Below are positions 1 through 6,953 of a DNA stretch of 9,826 bases, one piece after another. The position numbers and the translations under genes are program-made. How positions within the stretch are numbered: position 1 is the first letter of the stretch; each line of letters begins with the position of its first letter. Origin of the DNA: CBDTYW01 sp965364735 (GTDB lineage: Bacteria; Actinomycetota; Nitriliruptoria; Nitriliruptorales; Nitriliruptoraceae); assembly GCA_965364735.1 (NCBI GenBank), contig CBDTYW010000137.1, positions 1-9,826 of the forward strand. The letters run 5' to 3'. The notes under the pieces are model-generated. The model saw only the letters and a program-made list of their open reading frames with translations. It made no database searches and was not told the DNA's origin.

Positions 1-47
1 GCGACCCTAGCCGCGCGCCCCGCCTGTCCCGTGCACGCCTGCGCCCG

Positions 48-791
48 TCAGGCGCGGTGCACGGTGCGGGCGTCGGCCTGGTCGCGCGGCAGGATCAGCA
101 CGTGGTCGATGTTCACGTGGCTGGGGCGCTGGATGCACCAGACGATCGTCTCTGCGACGTCGTCGGCGGTGAGCGGCGTCATGCCGGTGTAGACGGCGTC
201 GGCCTTGTCGGCGTCGCCGTCGAAGCGGACGTTGGAGAACTCGGTCTCGACGAGCCCCGGGGCGATCTCGGTGACGCGGACGGGCTGGCCGACGAGCTCC
301 TTGCGCAGGACCTGTCGCACGGCGTTGATGCCGAACTTCGCGGCGTTGTAGCCCGCGCCGCCGGGGTAGGCCTCGACGCCGGCGATCGAGCCGACCAGCA
401 CGACGTGGCCATCACCGGACGCGATCATCTTCGGCAGCAGCGCCTTCGTCATCCGCGCCACGCCGAGGACGTTGACGTCGTACATCCACTGCCAGCGGTC
501 AAGGTCCGCGGTGGCGACCGGGTCCACGCCCGACGCTCCCCCGGCGTTGTTGACCAACACGTCGCAGCGCTCGACGGTCGCGCAGAACGCATCCACGCTG
601 TCCTGGTCGGTGACGTCGAGCGGGGCGAAGCTCGCCCCGATCTCCGCGGCCAGCGCCGCCAGGCGGTCGACACGTCGCGCGCCGATGACGACGTGGAACC
701 CGGCCGCGGCGAGCTGTCGCGCCGTGGCCTCACCGATGCCGGACGATGCGCCGGTGACCACGGCGGTCCGCTCATGCGTCGAGGTGTTCAT
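48..791 (-). CDS. SDR-family NAD(P)-dependent oxidoreductase
   Basis: A classical short-chain dehydrogenase/reductase of 247 residues, the usual length for the family, and a cytosolic oxidoreductase acting on an unknown alcohol or carbonyl substrate. Visible motifs are the Rossmann cofactor loop TGASSGIG (13-20), NNAG (81-84), the structural Asn in DVNVLG (Asn107), catalytic Ser135 in VGSIAG, and YNAAK with Tyr148/Lys152. ARR at 38-40, after the second beta strand, suggests a preference for NADP(H). The C-terminal NIDHVLILP resembles the YdfG/3-hydroxy-acid (serine) dehydrogenase branch, but the substrate is not provable from sequence. The ATG at 791 is chosen because GGAG lies 5 nt upstream and the cofactor motif begins at the expected distance. 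The frame stays open far upstream, but that part is antisense to the rhomboid and IMPACT genes. The gene is transcribed divergently from the rhomboid gene. Confidence 0.93.
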   Translation of the reverse strand: MNTSTHERTAVVTGASSGIGEATARQLAAAGFHVVIGARRVDRLAALAAEIGASFAPLDVTDQDSVDAFCATVERCDVLVNNAGGASGVDPVATADLDRWQWMYDVNVLGVARMTKALLPKMIASGDGHVVLVGSIAGVEAYPGGAGYNAAKFGINAVRQVLRKELVGQPVRVTEIAPGLVETEFSNVRFDGDADKADAVYTGMTPLTADDVAETIVWCIQRPSHVNIDHVLILPRDQADARTVHRA

Positions 792-826
792 GCCGGCTCC
801 GTCTTCAGGCGATGCCCCATCCTGAC

Positions 827-852
827 CGATGCGTCGTCCCGCTGCCGCATCG
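827..852. promoter_or_regulatory. Inverted repeat in the SDR/rhomboid divergent intergenic region
   Basis: Perfect 7-bp arms CGATGCG (827-833) and CGCATCG (846-852) are separated by 12 bp, in the 102-bp gap between the divergent SDR (start 791) and rhomboid (likely start 894) genes. The placement is compatible with an operator serving a divergent promoter. No clear -35/-10 hexamers were recognised. In a GC-rich sequence such a repeat can arise by chance, so the regulatory reading is an inference. Confidence 0.25.
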
Positions 853-893
853 CTTTCGGCACACTGGGCCCCGACGACGAAAGCGCCGCCGCG

Positions 894-1721
894 TTGACCA
901 CGACCTCGCACGAACCGGACCTGGTCCCGCGCTGCGTCGCGCACCCGTCGGTCGAGACGCGGCTCACCTGCTCGCGCTGCGGCGACGCGATCTGCCCGAC
1001 CTGCATGATCGAGGCGGCGACGGGCTACATCTGCCCGCGCTGCGCCGGCAAGGACCGCGCGTCGATCCCCGTCGCCGCTGGCCACCGCGCAACGCGTCCG
1101 CTGGGTGTCGCGCTCCTCGCCGCACCAAGCCTCGTCCTCGCGATCGTGATGGTCCTGCAAGGCGGTGCTGCTGGTGGCTCGACCGAGATCGCGCGACAGC
1201 TCGCGCTCTTCGGGCCGGCGGTCGCGTTCGGCGAGTGGTGGCGCCTCATCACCTCGAACTTCCTGCACTACGGCCTGGTCCACCTCGCGCTGAACATGTA
1301 CGGGCTGTTCATCCTCGGAGGCGGCCTCGAGCACCGGCTCGGCACGGTCCGCCTCCTGCTGCTCGCGTTCGTCGCCATGGCGTTCGACGGGCTCGCCGTG
1401 ATCCTCTTCCAGCCGGACGCCCTGACCGCCGGATTCTCGGGCGTCGTGTTCGGGCTGATCGCCGCAGCGGTGCTGCTGGAGCGCCGTCGCGGCACGACGT
1501 CGTTGATGGGCTCGTTTCCCGGACGTTGGCTCCTGCTCGGGATCTTCACGTCCTTCATCCCGGGCGTCTCGATCGCCGGCCACCTCGGTGGCGCGATCGG
1601 CGGCGCCGCCGCCGCGTGGATCCTGTTCGCGACCGACCGTCACGACCGTCGCCGCAACGGGAACATCGCGGCCACCGCTCTCGGCCTCGCCGCGTTCGGC
1701 CTTGCGCTGGTGTTCGCGTGA
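894..1721 (+). CDS. Rhomboid-family intramembrane serine protease with N-terminal Cys/His zinc-binding segment
   Basis: An integral membrane protease that cleaves transmembrane substrates inside the bilayer. Using the TTG at 894 it has 275 residues. Residues 14-50 form a zinc-ribbon/B-box-like segment with CxxH (Cys14/His17) and CxxC pairs at 26/29, 34/37 and 47/50. A first hydrophobic segment spans about 70-90. The rhomboid core follows: WWRLITSNFLH (115-125), the conserved HxxxN (His130/Asn134), the active-site GFSG with nucleophile Ser182, and GHLGG with catalytic His230. A final hydrophobic segment is at 258-275. Both catalytic residues are present, so it should be active. TTG is preferred because no in-frame ATG or GTG lies nearer; the next ATG, at 774, would overlap the divergent SDR start and add 40 residues without recognisable domain content. 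The IMPACT gene follows 10 bp downstream. The physiological substrate is unknown. Confidence 0.88.
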   Translation: MTTTSHEPDLVPRCVAHPSVETRLTCSRCGDAICPTCMIEAATGYICPRCAGKDRASIPVAAGHRATRPLGVALLAAPSLVLAIVMVLQGGAAGGSTEIARQLALFGPAVAFGEWWRLITSNFLHYGLVHLALNMYGLFILGGGLEHRLGTVRLLLLAFVAMAFDGLAVILFQPDALTAGFSGVVFGLIAAAVLLERRRGTTSLMGSFPGRWLLLGIFTSFIPGVSIAGHLGGAIGGAAAAWILFATDRHDRRRNGNIAATALGLAAFGLALVFA

Positions 1722-1731
1722 ACCGTCGCGC

Positions 1732-2343
1732 ATGAGCGATCCGGCGACGACGATCCGCAGCGTGACCCGACCGTCGACGGCCGAGCTCGATCGGGTCAAG
1801 GGCTCGCGGTTCGTCGCTGACATCTCCCCCGCTGCGAGCGAGGTCGCCGCGCTGGCGTTCGTCGCGCAGATCCGCGAGCGCGAGCCAGATGCGTCCCACC
1901 ACTGCTGGGCGTTCCTGCTCGCCGACGACCGGGCGCGGGCGAGCGACGACGGCGAGCCCCGCGACACCGCGGGTGCCCCGATTCTGCGTCACATCCGAGG
2001 CGCTGGCCTCGCCGATCTCGTCATCGTGGTCACCCGCTGGTTCGGCGGCACCAAGCTGGGACGCGGCGGCCTCGTCCGCGCCTACGGCGATGCTGCTGCG
2101 CTGGTGCTGTCGACGGCCCAGGTCGTCGAGCGTGAGCTCACCACGGCGTTGCGGTTGCGCCACCCGTATGCCCTCACCGCAGCCGTGCAGACCGTGATGT
2201 CCGCGCACCGAGCAGAGCTCATCGACGCAGAGCACGGCGCCGCCGTGCAGCTCACGGTCAGGGTCCCACGCAGCGAGGCGCAGGCGTTCGCCACGGCCCT
2301 CGTCGACGCCACCGGTGGCCGCGTCCGCGCCTCGGGTCAGTAG
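1732..2343 (+). CDS. IMPACT/YigZ family protein (UPF0029)
   Basis: A 203-residue protein of the IMPACT/YigZ family, whose bacterial members are about this length. The N-terminal domain has the family signature: SDDGEP (71-76), a TAGAPIL segment (79-85), and TRWFGGTKLGRGGLVRAY (101-118). A C-terminal domain of about 70 residues (from about 135) would match the usual second, ferredoxin-like domain. Eukaryotic IMPACT regulates the GCN2 kinase. The bacterial proteins are thought to bind nucleic acid or act in translation-related stress, but their role is poorly defined. The ATG at 1732 gives the expected N-terminus, running into the VKGSRFVA segment at 22-29. There is no strong Shine-Dalgarno, so translation is probably coupled to the rhomboid gene ending 10 bp upstream. 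The 3' end overlaps the convergent deaminase gene by 7 bp. Confidence 0.92.
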   Translation: MSDPATTIRSVTRPSTAELDRVKGSRFVADISPAASEVAALAFVAQIREREPDASHHCWAFLLADDRARASDDGEPRDTAGAPILRHIRGAGLADLVIVVTRWFGGTKLGRGGLVRAYGDAAALVLSTAQVVERELTTALRLRHPYALTAAVQTVMSAHRAELIDAEHGAAVQLTVRVPRSEAQAFATALVDATGGRVRASGQ

Positions 2344-2816
2344 ATGTCGAGATCCGGACGCTCGTCGAAGCGCCGCATCGCCGCAGCCGCCTCGTCGCGC
2401 AGCACGCGCGTGATCGGCAGGTGACCTGCCCCGCGGGCTGCGGCGGCAGCATGGAAGCGGGCGTCGTCGAACCCGATCGCGGCGGCGTCCTCGTCGGTCG
2501 CGGCCACCACGAGCCGGTCCACCCGCGCCCACAGCGCCGCGCCCAGACACATCGGGCACGGGTCGCATGATGCGTACAGCACGCAGCCCGACAGATCGTG
2601 GGTGCCCAGCGCGGTCGACGCGCGGCGGATCGCGACGATCTCGGCGTGCGCCGTCGGATCGCGGTCGACCAGGACCTTGTTGTGACCCTCGGCCACGAGC
2701 TTCCCGTCGCGGGTGACCACGGCGCCGAACGGTCCGCCAGCGCCCGCGTCGACGCCGGCAACGGCGAGCGCGATGGCCCGTCGCATCCAGCGCTCGTCGT
2801 CGGGGTGTGCCGTCAC
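2337..2816 (-). CDS. guaD: Nucleoside/guanine deaminase (CDA superfamily)
   Basis: A 159-residue zinc deaminase of the cytidine/deoxycytidylate deaminase superfamily, probably converting guanine to xanthine in purine salvage. The zinc site is clear: His57 and the proton-shuttle Glu59 in PTAHAE, and Cys87/Cys90 in PCPMC. Further features resemble the small Bacillus-type GuaD: GGPFGAV (27-33), EGHNKV with substrate-side Asn46, and GFDD (115-118). tRNA adenosine deaminase (TadA) is the main alternative, but the PTAHAE context, the GFDD segment and the Tyr C-terminus favour GuaD. The start is a GTG at 2816 overlapping the stop of the upstream hydrolase gene as GTGA, a typical translational-coupling arrangement. 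It is the last gene of the dxs operon, and its 3' end overlaps the convergent IMPACT gene by 7 bp. Confidence 0.85.
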   Translation of the reverse strand: MTAHPDDERWMRRAIALAVAGVDAGAGGPFGAVVTRDGKLVAEGHNKVLVDRDPTAHAEIVAIRRASTALGTHDLSGCVLYASCDPCPMCLGAALWARVDRLVVAATDEDAAAIGFDDARFHAAAAARGAGHLPITRVLRDEAAAAMRRFDERPDLDIY

Positions 2817-3625
2817 GCCGATGCCGCGATGAGCTTCTCGCGGAACAGGGCGAGCACGCGTTCGCGGGCCTCGTACGTGGGCTCGCCGGGCTCGTCGATG
2901 AGGTCGGTCGTGACGACCGAGTGCGGTGGGACGGGGCGGTTGCCCGGATGGGCGGCGGAGTCCGGGATGACGATGCCGACGAAGTTGTCACCGAGCTCGC
3001 GCTGGAGCCGGTCGAAGCGGGCCTGCGGGGCAAGGAAGTCGCCGGCGAAGCGCAGGCCGAGCACGCACAGGTCCTCGGTGTCACAGCGATGCTTGACCGC
3101 TGCGAGGTCCTCGTCGGAGATCGCGAGCGACGATGCGTTCCACGGGCCGGTCGGCATCGACGGCTGGCTGAGCACGGGAGCGAGGAGGTGCGCATCGACG
3201 CTCATCGCGAGCGCGAAGCCACCCGTCATGCACATCCCGATCGCGCCGATCCCGGGACCGCCGGCGCGCTCGTGGAGCGTCCGCCCGAGGGCACGCAGCC
3301 AGTCGATGACCGGGCCGTTGGTGTGCCTCGAGAACATCCGGAAGTCACGGCTGATGCAGATCGAGGCGGTGGTCTTCGCGTAGTCCGCCGGGACAGCCGA
3401 CTTCCCCGCCGTGCCGAACAGGTCGGGCATCGCGACCGTGAAGCCTGCGTCGACGACCTTGCGCGCGAAGCCTGCGACGAACGGTGTGATCTGCGGGATC
3501 TCGGTCATGACGAGCACGCCGGGACCGGTGCCCTTCCAGAAGACGCGGCGCGTCACGCCGTCGTCGCCGGTGAAGTCCTCAGTCGTGAAGTCACTGAGGT
3601 CATCGTGTGGGGCGGTGCGGACCAT
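2813..3625 (-). CDS. Dienelactone hydrolase family alpha/beta hydrolase
   Basis: A 270-residue alpha/beta hydrolase of the dienelactone hydrolase (DLH) family, cytosolic. It has a Cys nucleophile elbow, GMCMTGG (130-136, Cys132). The other probable triad members are Asp196 in FAGDFL and His226 in AAHPG; Glu42 in TEIPQ occupies the position of the DLH glutamate that interacts with the cysteine. The family hydrolyses lactones and esters, but the substrate cannot be assigned here, and no chlorocatechol-pathway genes are nearby. The ATG at 3625 is chosen because GGAG lies a few bases upstream. An alternative GTG at 3667 would overlap the dxs stop as GTGA and add 14 residues. It lies between dxs and the guanine deaminase gene, and its TGA stop overlaps the deaminase GTG. 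It is slightly longer than classical DLH (about 236 residues). Confidence 0.85.
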   Translation of the reverse strand: MVRTAPHDDLSDFTTEDFTGDDGVTRRVFWKGTGPGVLVMTEIPQITPFVAGFARKVVDAGFTVAMPDLFGTAGKSAVPADYAKTTASICISRDFRMFSRHTNGPVIDWLRALGRTLHERAGGPGIGAIGMCMTGGFALAMSVDAHLLAPVLSQPSMPTGPWNASSLAISDEDLAAVKHRCDTEDLCVLGLRFAGDFLAPQARFDRLQRELGDNFVGIVIPDSAAHPGNRPVPPHSVVTTDLIDEPGEPTYEARERVLALFREKLIAASA

Positions 3626-3663
3626 GCGTTCTCCAGGCGTCTCGCAGACACCCGGAACGGTAG

Positions 3664-5532
3664 TCACTCCGAGGCGCGCAGGACCTTCTGGATCGAGGTC
3701 ACGATGCCGTCGGAGTCGAGGCCGAGCTCCGCGAGGATCCGGTCCGGCTTCGCGTGCTGGATGTATCCGTCGGGGACGCCGAGACGCAGCACGGGCGGAG
3801 CCTGGAGCACCCCCGTGCGCTCGACGAGACGATCGGCGACGTAGGCACCCGCGCCACCCGAGACGTAGCCGTTCTCGACGGTGACGACGAGCGGGGCGTC
3901 CGCGATGGCGTCGAGCAGCTTCGGGTCCAGCGGGCGGATGCAGCGCACGTCCCAGACCTGGGCCTGGATGCCATCGGCAGCGAGACGCTCGGCCGCAGCA
4001 AGGCTCGCCGAGAGGCGGTCACCGACCGAGACGATCGCGACGTCCGTGCCCTCGCGATGACGCAGCGCCTGCGTCCCGGATCCCGTCACGTCACGCGAGA
4101 TCGAGCCGCCCTTGGGGAAGCGCAGCGAGACGGGGCCGTCAAGCGCGACGGCGTCGTGGAGCATGAGGCGCAGCTCCTCCTCGCTCGAGGGGGCGAAGAC
4201 GGTCATCGTCGGGATGCGCAGGCACAGGACCATGTCGAGGACGCCGTGATGCGAGGCGCCGTCGTCTCCGGTGATGCCGGCCCGGTCGAAGCTGAAGACG
4301 ACGTGCTCGTCGTGGAGGCCGACGTCGAGGTTGGCCTGGTCGAACGCGCGGGTGAAGAACGTCGAGTAGACGGCGAACAACGGGATCTTCCCGGCGTGAG
4401 CCAGCCCGGCGGCGAACGTGACCGCGTGCTGCTCGGCGATGCCGACGTCGACGACGCGGGCCGGGTGCTTGAGGCTCAGCGGGAGCAGGCCCGTCGAGCC
4501 CGGCATGGCCGCGGTGATCGCGATCAGGTCCGGGTTGGCGTCGGCGACCTCGAGGGCGGCCTCGCTGAAGGCCTGCGTCCACGAGCGGGTCTTGACCTTC
4601 TTGGAGCGGCCGGTCGCGACGTCGAAGGCGGACGTGTCGTGGAGGCGCTTCTCCGGGTCGGTCTCGGCCGGCTCGTAGCCCTTGCCCTTGCGGGTGATGA
4701 CGTGGACGAGCGTCGGGCCCGCCTGCTCAGCAGCCGACGTGAACGCGGCCTCCATGCGGGCGACGTCGTGGCCGTCGACCGGGCCGGAGTAGCGGACGCC
4801 GAGCGCCTCGACGAAGGACTGGAGGTTCGGGGCGTCCGACATCAGGGTCTTCAGGCCCTCGAAGCCCGCGTTGCGGATGCGTTCGCCGAACGGGATGGAC
4901 GAGGTCAGCTCGTCGAAGCGCTGGCGGATGTCGCGGTAGCGCGGGTCGAGGCGGAGCTTCGAGACGTTCTCGCTGAGACGCGAGATCGTCTCGGCGTAGG
5001 ATCGGCCGTTGTCGTTCAGGACGATCACGACCGGGATCTCGGAGTGCCCGATGTTGTTGATGGCCTCATAGGCCATTCCTCCGGTCAGGGCTCCGTCGCC
5101 CATCACCGCGACGACGTGGCGACGCTCCGCGGCCGGGACGTCCGCCTGGGCTGCCGCGATGCCAGCCGCCCAGCTCAGCGCCGTCGACGCGTGGGAGTTC
5201 TCGATGACGTCGTGTGCGGACTCGCTGCGCGAGGGGTAACCGGACAGCCCTCCGGCCTGACGCAGGCTCGCGAACCCGTTCCTGCGTCCCGTCAGGAGCT
5301 TGTGGACGTAGGACTGATGACCGGTGTCCCACAGGAGGATGTCTCGCGGGGAGTCGAAGGCACGATGCAGCGCGAGCGTCAGCTCGACGGCCCCGAGGTT
5401 GGAGCCCAGGTGGCCGCCGGTACGGGCGACCGCCTCGATGATGAAGTCCCGGAGCTCCGAGGCGAGCCGGGCGAGGTCCGGCGCGTCGAGGGCTCGGACG
5501 TCCGCCGGCGAAGAGATGCGGTCCAGCAGCAC
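3664..5532 (-). CDS. dxs: 1-deoxy-D-xylulose-5-phosphate synthase
   Basis: Thiamine-diphosphate enzyme that condenses pyruvate and glyceraldehyde-3-phosphate to DXP, the first step of the methylerythritol phosphate (non-mevalonate) isoprenoid pathway, in the cytosol. The protein has 622 residues, normal for the family. Visible landmarks: GGHLGSNLG (39-47), DTGHQSYVHK (69-78, His72), the ThDP motif starting GDG (145-147) and ending near LNDN (172-175), RKGKGY (281-286), Glu367 in GIAEQHA, the substrate-binding loop starting DRAGITGDDG (416-425) and then SHHG, and RFPKG (471-475). The transketolase C-terminal domain begins around 495. GTG at 5532 is chosen because it is preceded by an AGAAGGGA purine tract at good spacing and begins LLDRISSP, as in related enzymes. 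An upstream ATG at 5637 would add 35 low-quality residues. It is the promoter-proximal gene of the dxs-DLH-deaminase operon. Confidence 0.97.
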   Translation of the reverse strand: MLLDRISSPADVRALDAPDLARLASELRDFIIEAVARTGGHLGSNLGAVELTLALHRAFDSPRDILLWDTGHQSYVHKLLTGRRNGFASLRQAGGLSGYPSRSESAHDVIENSHASTALSWAAGIAAAQADVPAAERRHVVAVMGDGALTGGMAYEAINNIGHSEIPVVIVLNDNGRSYAETISRLSENVSKLRLDPRYRDIRQRFDELTSSIPFGERIRNAGFEGLKTLMSDAPNLQSFVEALGVRYSGPVDGHDVARMEAAFTSAAEQAGPTLVHVITRKGKGYEPAETDPEKRLHDTSAFDVATGRSKKVKTRSWTQAFSEAALEVADANPDLIAITAAMPGSTGLLPLSLKHPARVVDVGIAEQHAVTFAAGLAHAGKIPLFAVYSTFFTRAFDQANLDVGLHDEHVVFSFDRAGITGDDGASHHGVLDMVLCLRIPTMTVFAPSSEEELRLMLHDAVALDGPVSLRFPKGGSISRDVTGSGTQALRHREGTDVAIVSVGDRLSASLAAAERLAADGIQAQVWDVRCIRPLDPKLLDAIADAPLVVTVENGYVSGGAGAYVADRLVERTGVLQAPPVLRLGVPDGYIQHAKPDRILAELGLDSDGIVTSIQKVLRASE

Positions 5533-5820
5533 GAGGGGTCCCTTCTCGACCAGACGGCGCGATCTTGACCCCGGACACGGGGCGGACCACCACGCACGCG
5601 ATCCCGATGCCGCGCGCGAGCAGTGGCCTGACAGCACCGATGCTACCGATCACGTCCTGCGTGGCCCGTGGTCACCCGTCGGGGCGGGTACGGGGCGCGC
5701 GTTCGGGAGCGCTGCATCACTGCGGTGGTGTCGTGGTTGGTTCGTACGTGTCGGGGTCTCCGGCCTGCCGTCGGCCCGAACGAGAGCGAGCGCGCACGCC
5801 CACCGCACACCTGCGCGCTT

Positions 5821-5846
5821 GTCGCACACCAACGACGGTGCGCGAC
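5821..5846. promoter_or_regulatory. Imperfect inverted repeat upstream of the secreted-protein gene
   Basis: Ten-bp arms GTCGCACACC (5821-5830) and GGTGCGCGAC (5837-5846) match at nine of ten positions across a 6-bp spacer, ending 79 bp before the start at 5926. The size and symmetry fit a dimeric regulator site; a hairpin in a long leader transcript is the alternative. The regulatory role is an inference. Confidence 0.35.
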
Positions 5847-5853
5847 CAATCGT

Positions 5854-5869
5854 GACGATGTGCATCGTC
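5854..5869. promoter_or_regulatory. Perfect 16-bp palindrome upstream of the secreted-protein gene
   Basis: GACGATG and CATCGTC form perfect 7-bp arms around a central TG, ending 56 bp before the ATG at 5926. This is where a promoter or operator would be expected. It lies 7 bp after the neighbouring inverted repeat at 5821-5846. No assignment to a known regulator is possible. Confidence 0.35.
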
Positions 5870-5925
5870 CCTGCCCCGTACGCGACAGCCGACTCATCCC
5901 AGCGAAGCCCATCGAGGAACCCCAC

Positions 5926-6909
5926 ATGACCAACGCCGCCCCCTCCATACGCCGCGCACCGCGACGGGCCCTCCAGATCCTCGGCGCCACGACGGCGACC
6001 GCGCTCATCATCGCCTTCGGCCCCACCGGCTCGGCCAGCGCAGCGGAGGCCCTTCCCGAGGGCACGTACGAGGTCGACGCAGATGGCGTCGGCGCAGTCG
6101 CCTTCTCGGTCGACGAGGCCGGTCAGATCCAGATCATCTCGGCTCCCGACGGGACGGTCTTCGACTTCACCTACGACAACGAGGGCCGCGTCCTCGACGC
6201 CTTCATCGTCCGCAACGACGTCGTCGCCCTCGAGGTCGACATCGTCCCGGACGCAGATGCCGGCACCTACGAGGTCGAGATCGAGCCGGTCCAGGATCAG
6301 CCCGCCGAGACCGACTCGACCAACGACGTCGACCCGATCGACGACGCTGACGCCGGGTCCGCTGAGGACGCTGAGTCCGGTGACGCTGAGTCCGCTGACG
6401 CTGAGTCCGCTGGCGACGCGGACTCCGACGACGACGGCGACTCGGTCGATGACGCGGACTCCGACGACGACGCGGACTCCGACGACGACGCGGACTCCGA
6501 CGACGACGGCAACCGGGGCAACAGCGAAGCGGCCCGTGCGAACAACCCATCAACCAGCGACGACGAGGCCGCCGCCCGGAACGCCGAGCGCAAGGCTGAG
6601 CGCGACGCCGCTCGCGACGCCGAGGTCGAGGCCTCGTCGCTCGACGCCGACGAGGACACGGACGACACCGAGGATTCGGCGGAGGACGACACCGACTCCG
6701 TGGACTCGGTCGATTCCGATGACTCCGAAGACGACTCCGATGACTCCGTGGAAGACGACACCGACTCCGTGGACTCCGCCTTCGACGACGAGGACGACTC
6801 ACCGGACGAGGGCGGCGACGACGCCGACGACTCCGACGACAAGAAGGACAAGAGCGACAGGAAGGGGCCCCCGACCGACGCCCCCTCCGCCGACGCTGCT
6901 CGCGCCTGA
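5926..6909 (+). CDS. Secreted protein with small N-terminal domain and long Asp/Ser-rich repetitive tail
   Basis: Not a family I recognise; 327 residues with no cysteine. A signal peptide is clear: Arg-rich n-region (RRAPRR, 9-14), hydrophobic stretch about 15-34, and a cleavage region near SASAAEA (36-42). Residues about 43-123 form a compact, probably beta-rich domain with GTYEV at both ends (46-50 and 113-117). From about 124 the protein is dominated by Asp, Ser, Glu and Ala: DAESA-type repeats (153-162), five ADSDDD-like hexads (165-194), a mixed-charge, probably helical segment (213-236), and a second Asp/Ser tract (about 241-305) with EDDTDSVDS twice (253-261, 276-284). The end is KKDKSDRK-like and Pro/Ala-rich. 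There is no LPxTG motif and no C-terminal membrane anchor. The ATG has GAGGAA 6 nt upstream. Cation binding or an extended surface polyanion is an inference. An ECF sigma gene follows, suggesting co-regulation. Confidence 0.85.
   Translation: MTNAAPSIRRAPRRALQILGATTATALIIAFGPTGSASAAEALPEGTYEVDADGVGAVAFSVDEAGQIQIISAPDGTVFDFTYDNEGRVLDAFIVRNDVVALEVDIVPDADAGTYEVEIEPVQDQPAETDSTNDVDPIDDADAGSAEDAESGDAESADAESAGDADSDDDGDSVDDADSDDDADSDDDADSDDDGNRGNSEAARANNPSTSDDEAAARNAERKAERDAARDAEVEASSLDADEDTDDTEDSAEDDTDSVDSVDSDDSEDDSDDSVEDDTDSVDSAFDDEDDSPDEGGDDADDSDDKKDKSDRKGPPTDAPSADAARA
6367..6411 (+). repeat. Tandem repeat, three copies of a 15-bp unit
   Basis: Three near-identical copies of GACGCTGAGTCCG(G/C)T, in frame and encoding DAES(G/A) units in the secreted protein. 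Synonymous codons are also identical, including GCT, which points to recent duplication rather than slow convergence on an acidic composition. Confidence 0.85.
6418..6507 (+). repeat. Tandem repeat, five copies of an 18-bp unit
   Basis: Four identical copies of GCGGACTCCGACGACGAC (6418-6435, 6454-6471, 6472-6489, 6490-6507) and one diverged copy at 6436-6453, encoding ADSDDD hexads in the secreted protein. Being a multiple of three, copy-number change would keep the frame. Confidence 0.9.
6682..6777 (+). repeat. Two spaced copies of a 27-bp repeat encoding EDDTDSVDS
   Basis: Copies at 6682-6708 and 6751-6777 differ only at synonymous third positions (first and last codons). Between them lies further Asp/Ser-rich coding sequence. 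They form the second acidic tract of the secreted protein. Confidence 0.75.
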
Positions 6910-6953
6910 CGATCCCCAGATCTCCCGCCGCAGCAACACGTGCGGCACGCTGA

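Larger units (their letters stand above)
5533..5925. other. Non-coding divergent intergenic region between dxs and the secreted-protein gene
   Basis: A 393-bp stretch with no convincing gene; open frames across it lack start signals and any recognisable family. It must hold the dxs promoter (minus) and the promoter of the 5926 gene (plus). On the minus strand a TAGCAT at 5645-5640 could be a -10 for dxs, about 100 nt before its start, but no good -35 was seen. A small GC hairpin (CCCCG 5569-5573, CGGGG 5578-5582, 4-nt loop) would lie in the dxs leader. On the plus side are two dyad-symmetric elements, annotated separately. No riboswitch was recognised. Confidence 0.6.

Noticed and set aside
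792..1967. N-terminal extension of the minus-strand frame that continues into the SDR gene (up to 639 residues in total).
   Set aside because: It is antisense to the well-supported rhomboid and IMPACT genes, Arg/Glu-rich without any family motif, and the SDR has a good ATG with a Shine-Dalgarno at 791.
3754..5568. A 604-residue plus-strand open frame opposite dxs.
   Set aside because: It is a GC-rich antisense shadow of dxs; its composition (Arg/Asp/Val-rich) shows no fold or motif, while dxs is unambiguous.
5533..5637. Upstream ATG (5637) as the start of dxs, adding 35 residues.
   Set aside because: The extra residues are Arg/Ser/Trp-rich and not typical of DXP synthases; the GTG at 5532 has a purine-rich ribosome-binding tract and yields the normal family length.
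6367..6507. CRISPR array or other non-coding direct-repeat element.
   Set aside because: The repeats are contiguous 15- and 18-bp units without unique spacers, in frame within a coding sequence.
6790..6909. Sortase anchoring of the secreted acidic protein, suggested by its Sdr-like Asp/Ser repeats.
   Set aside because: No LPxTG-type motif, hydrophobic segment or basic tail is present at the C-terminus.
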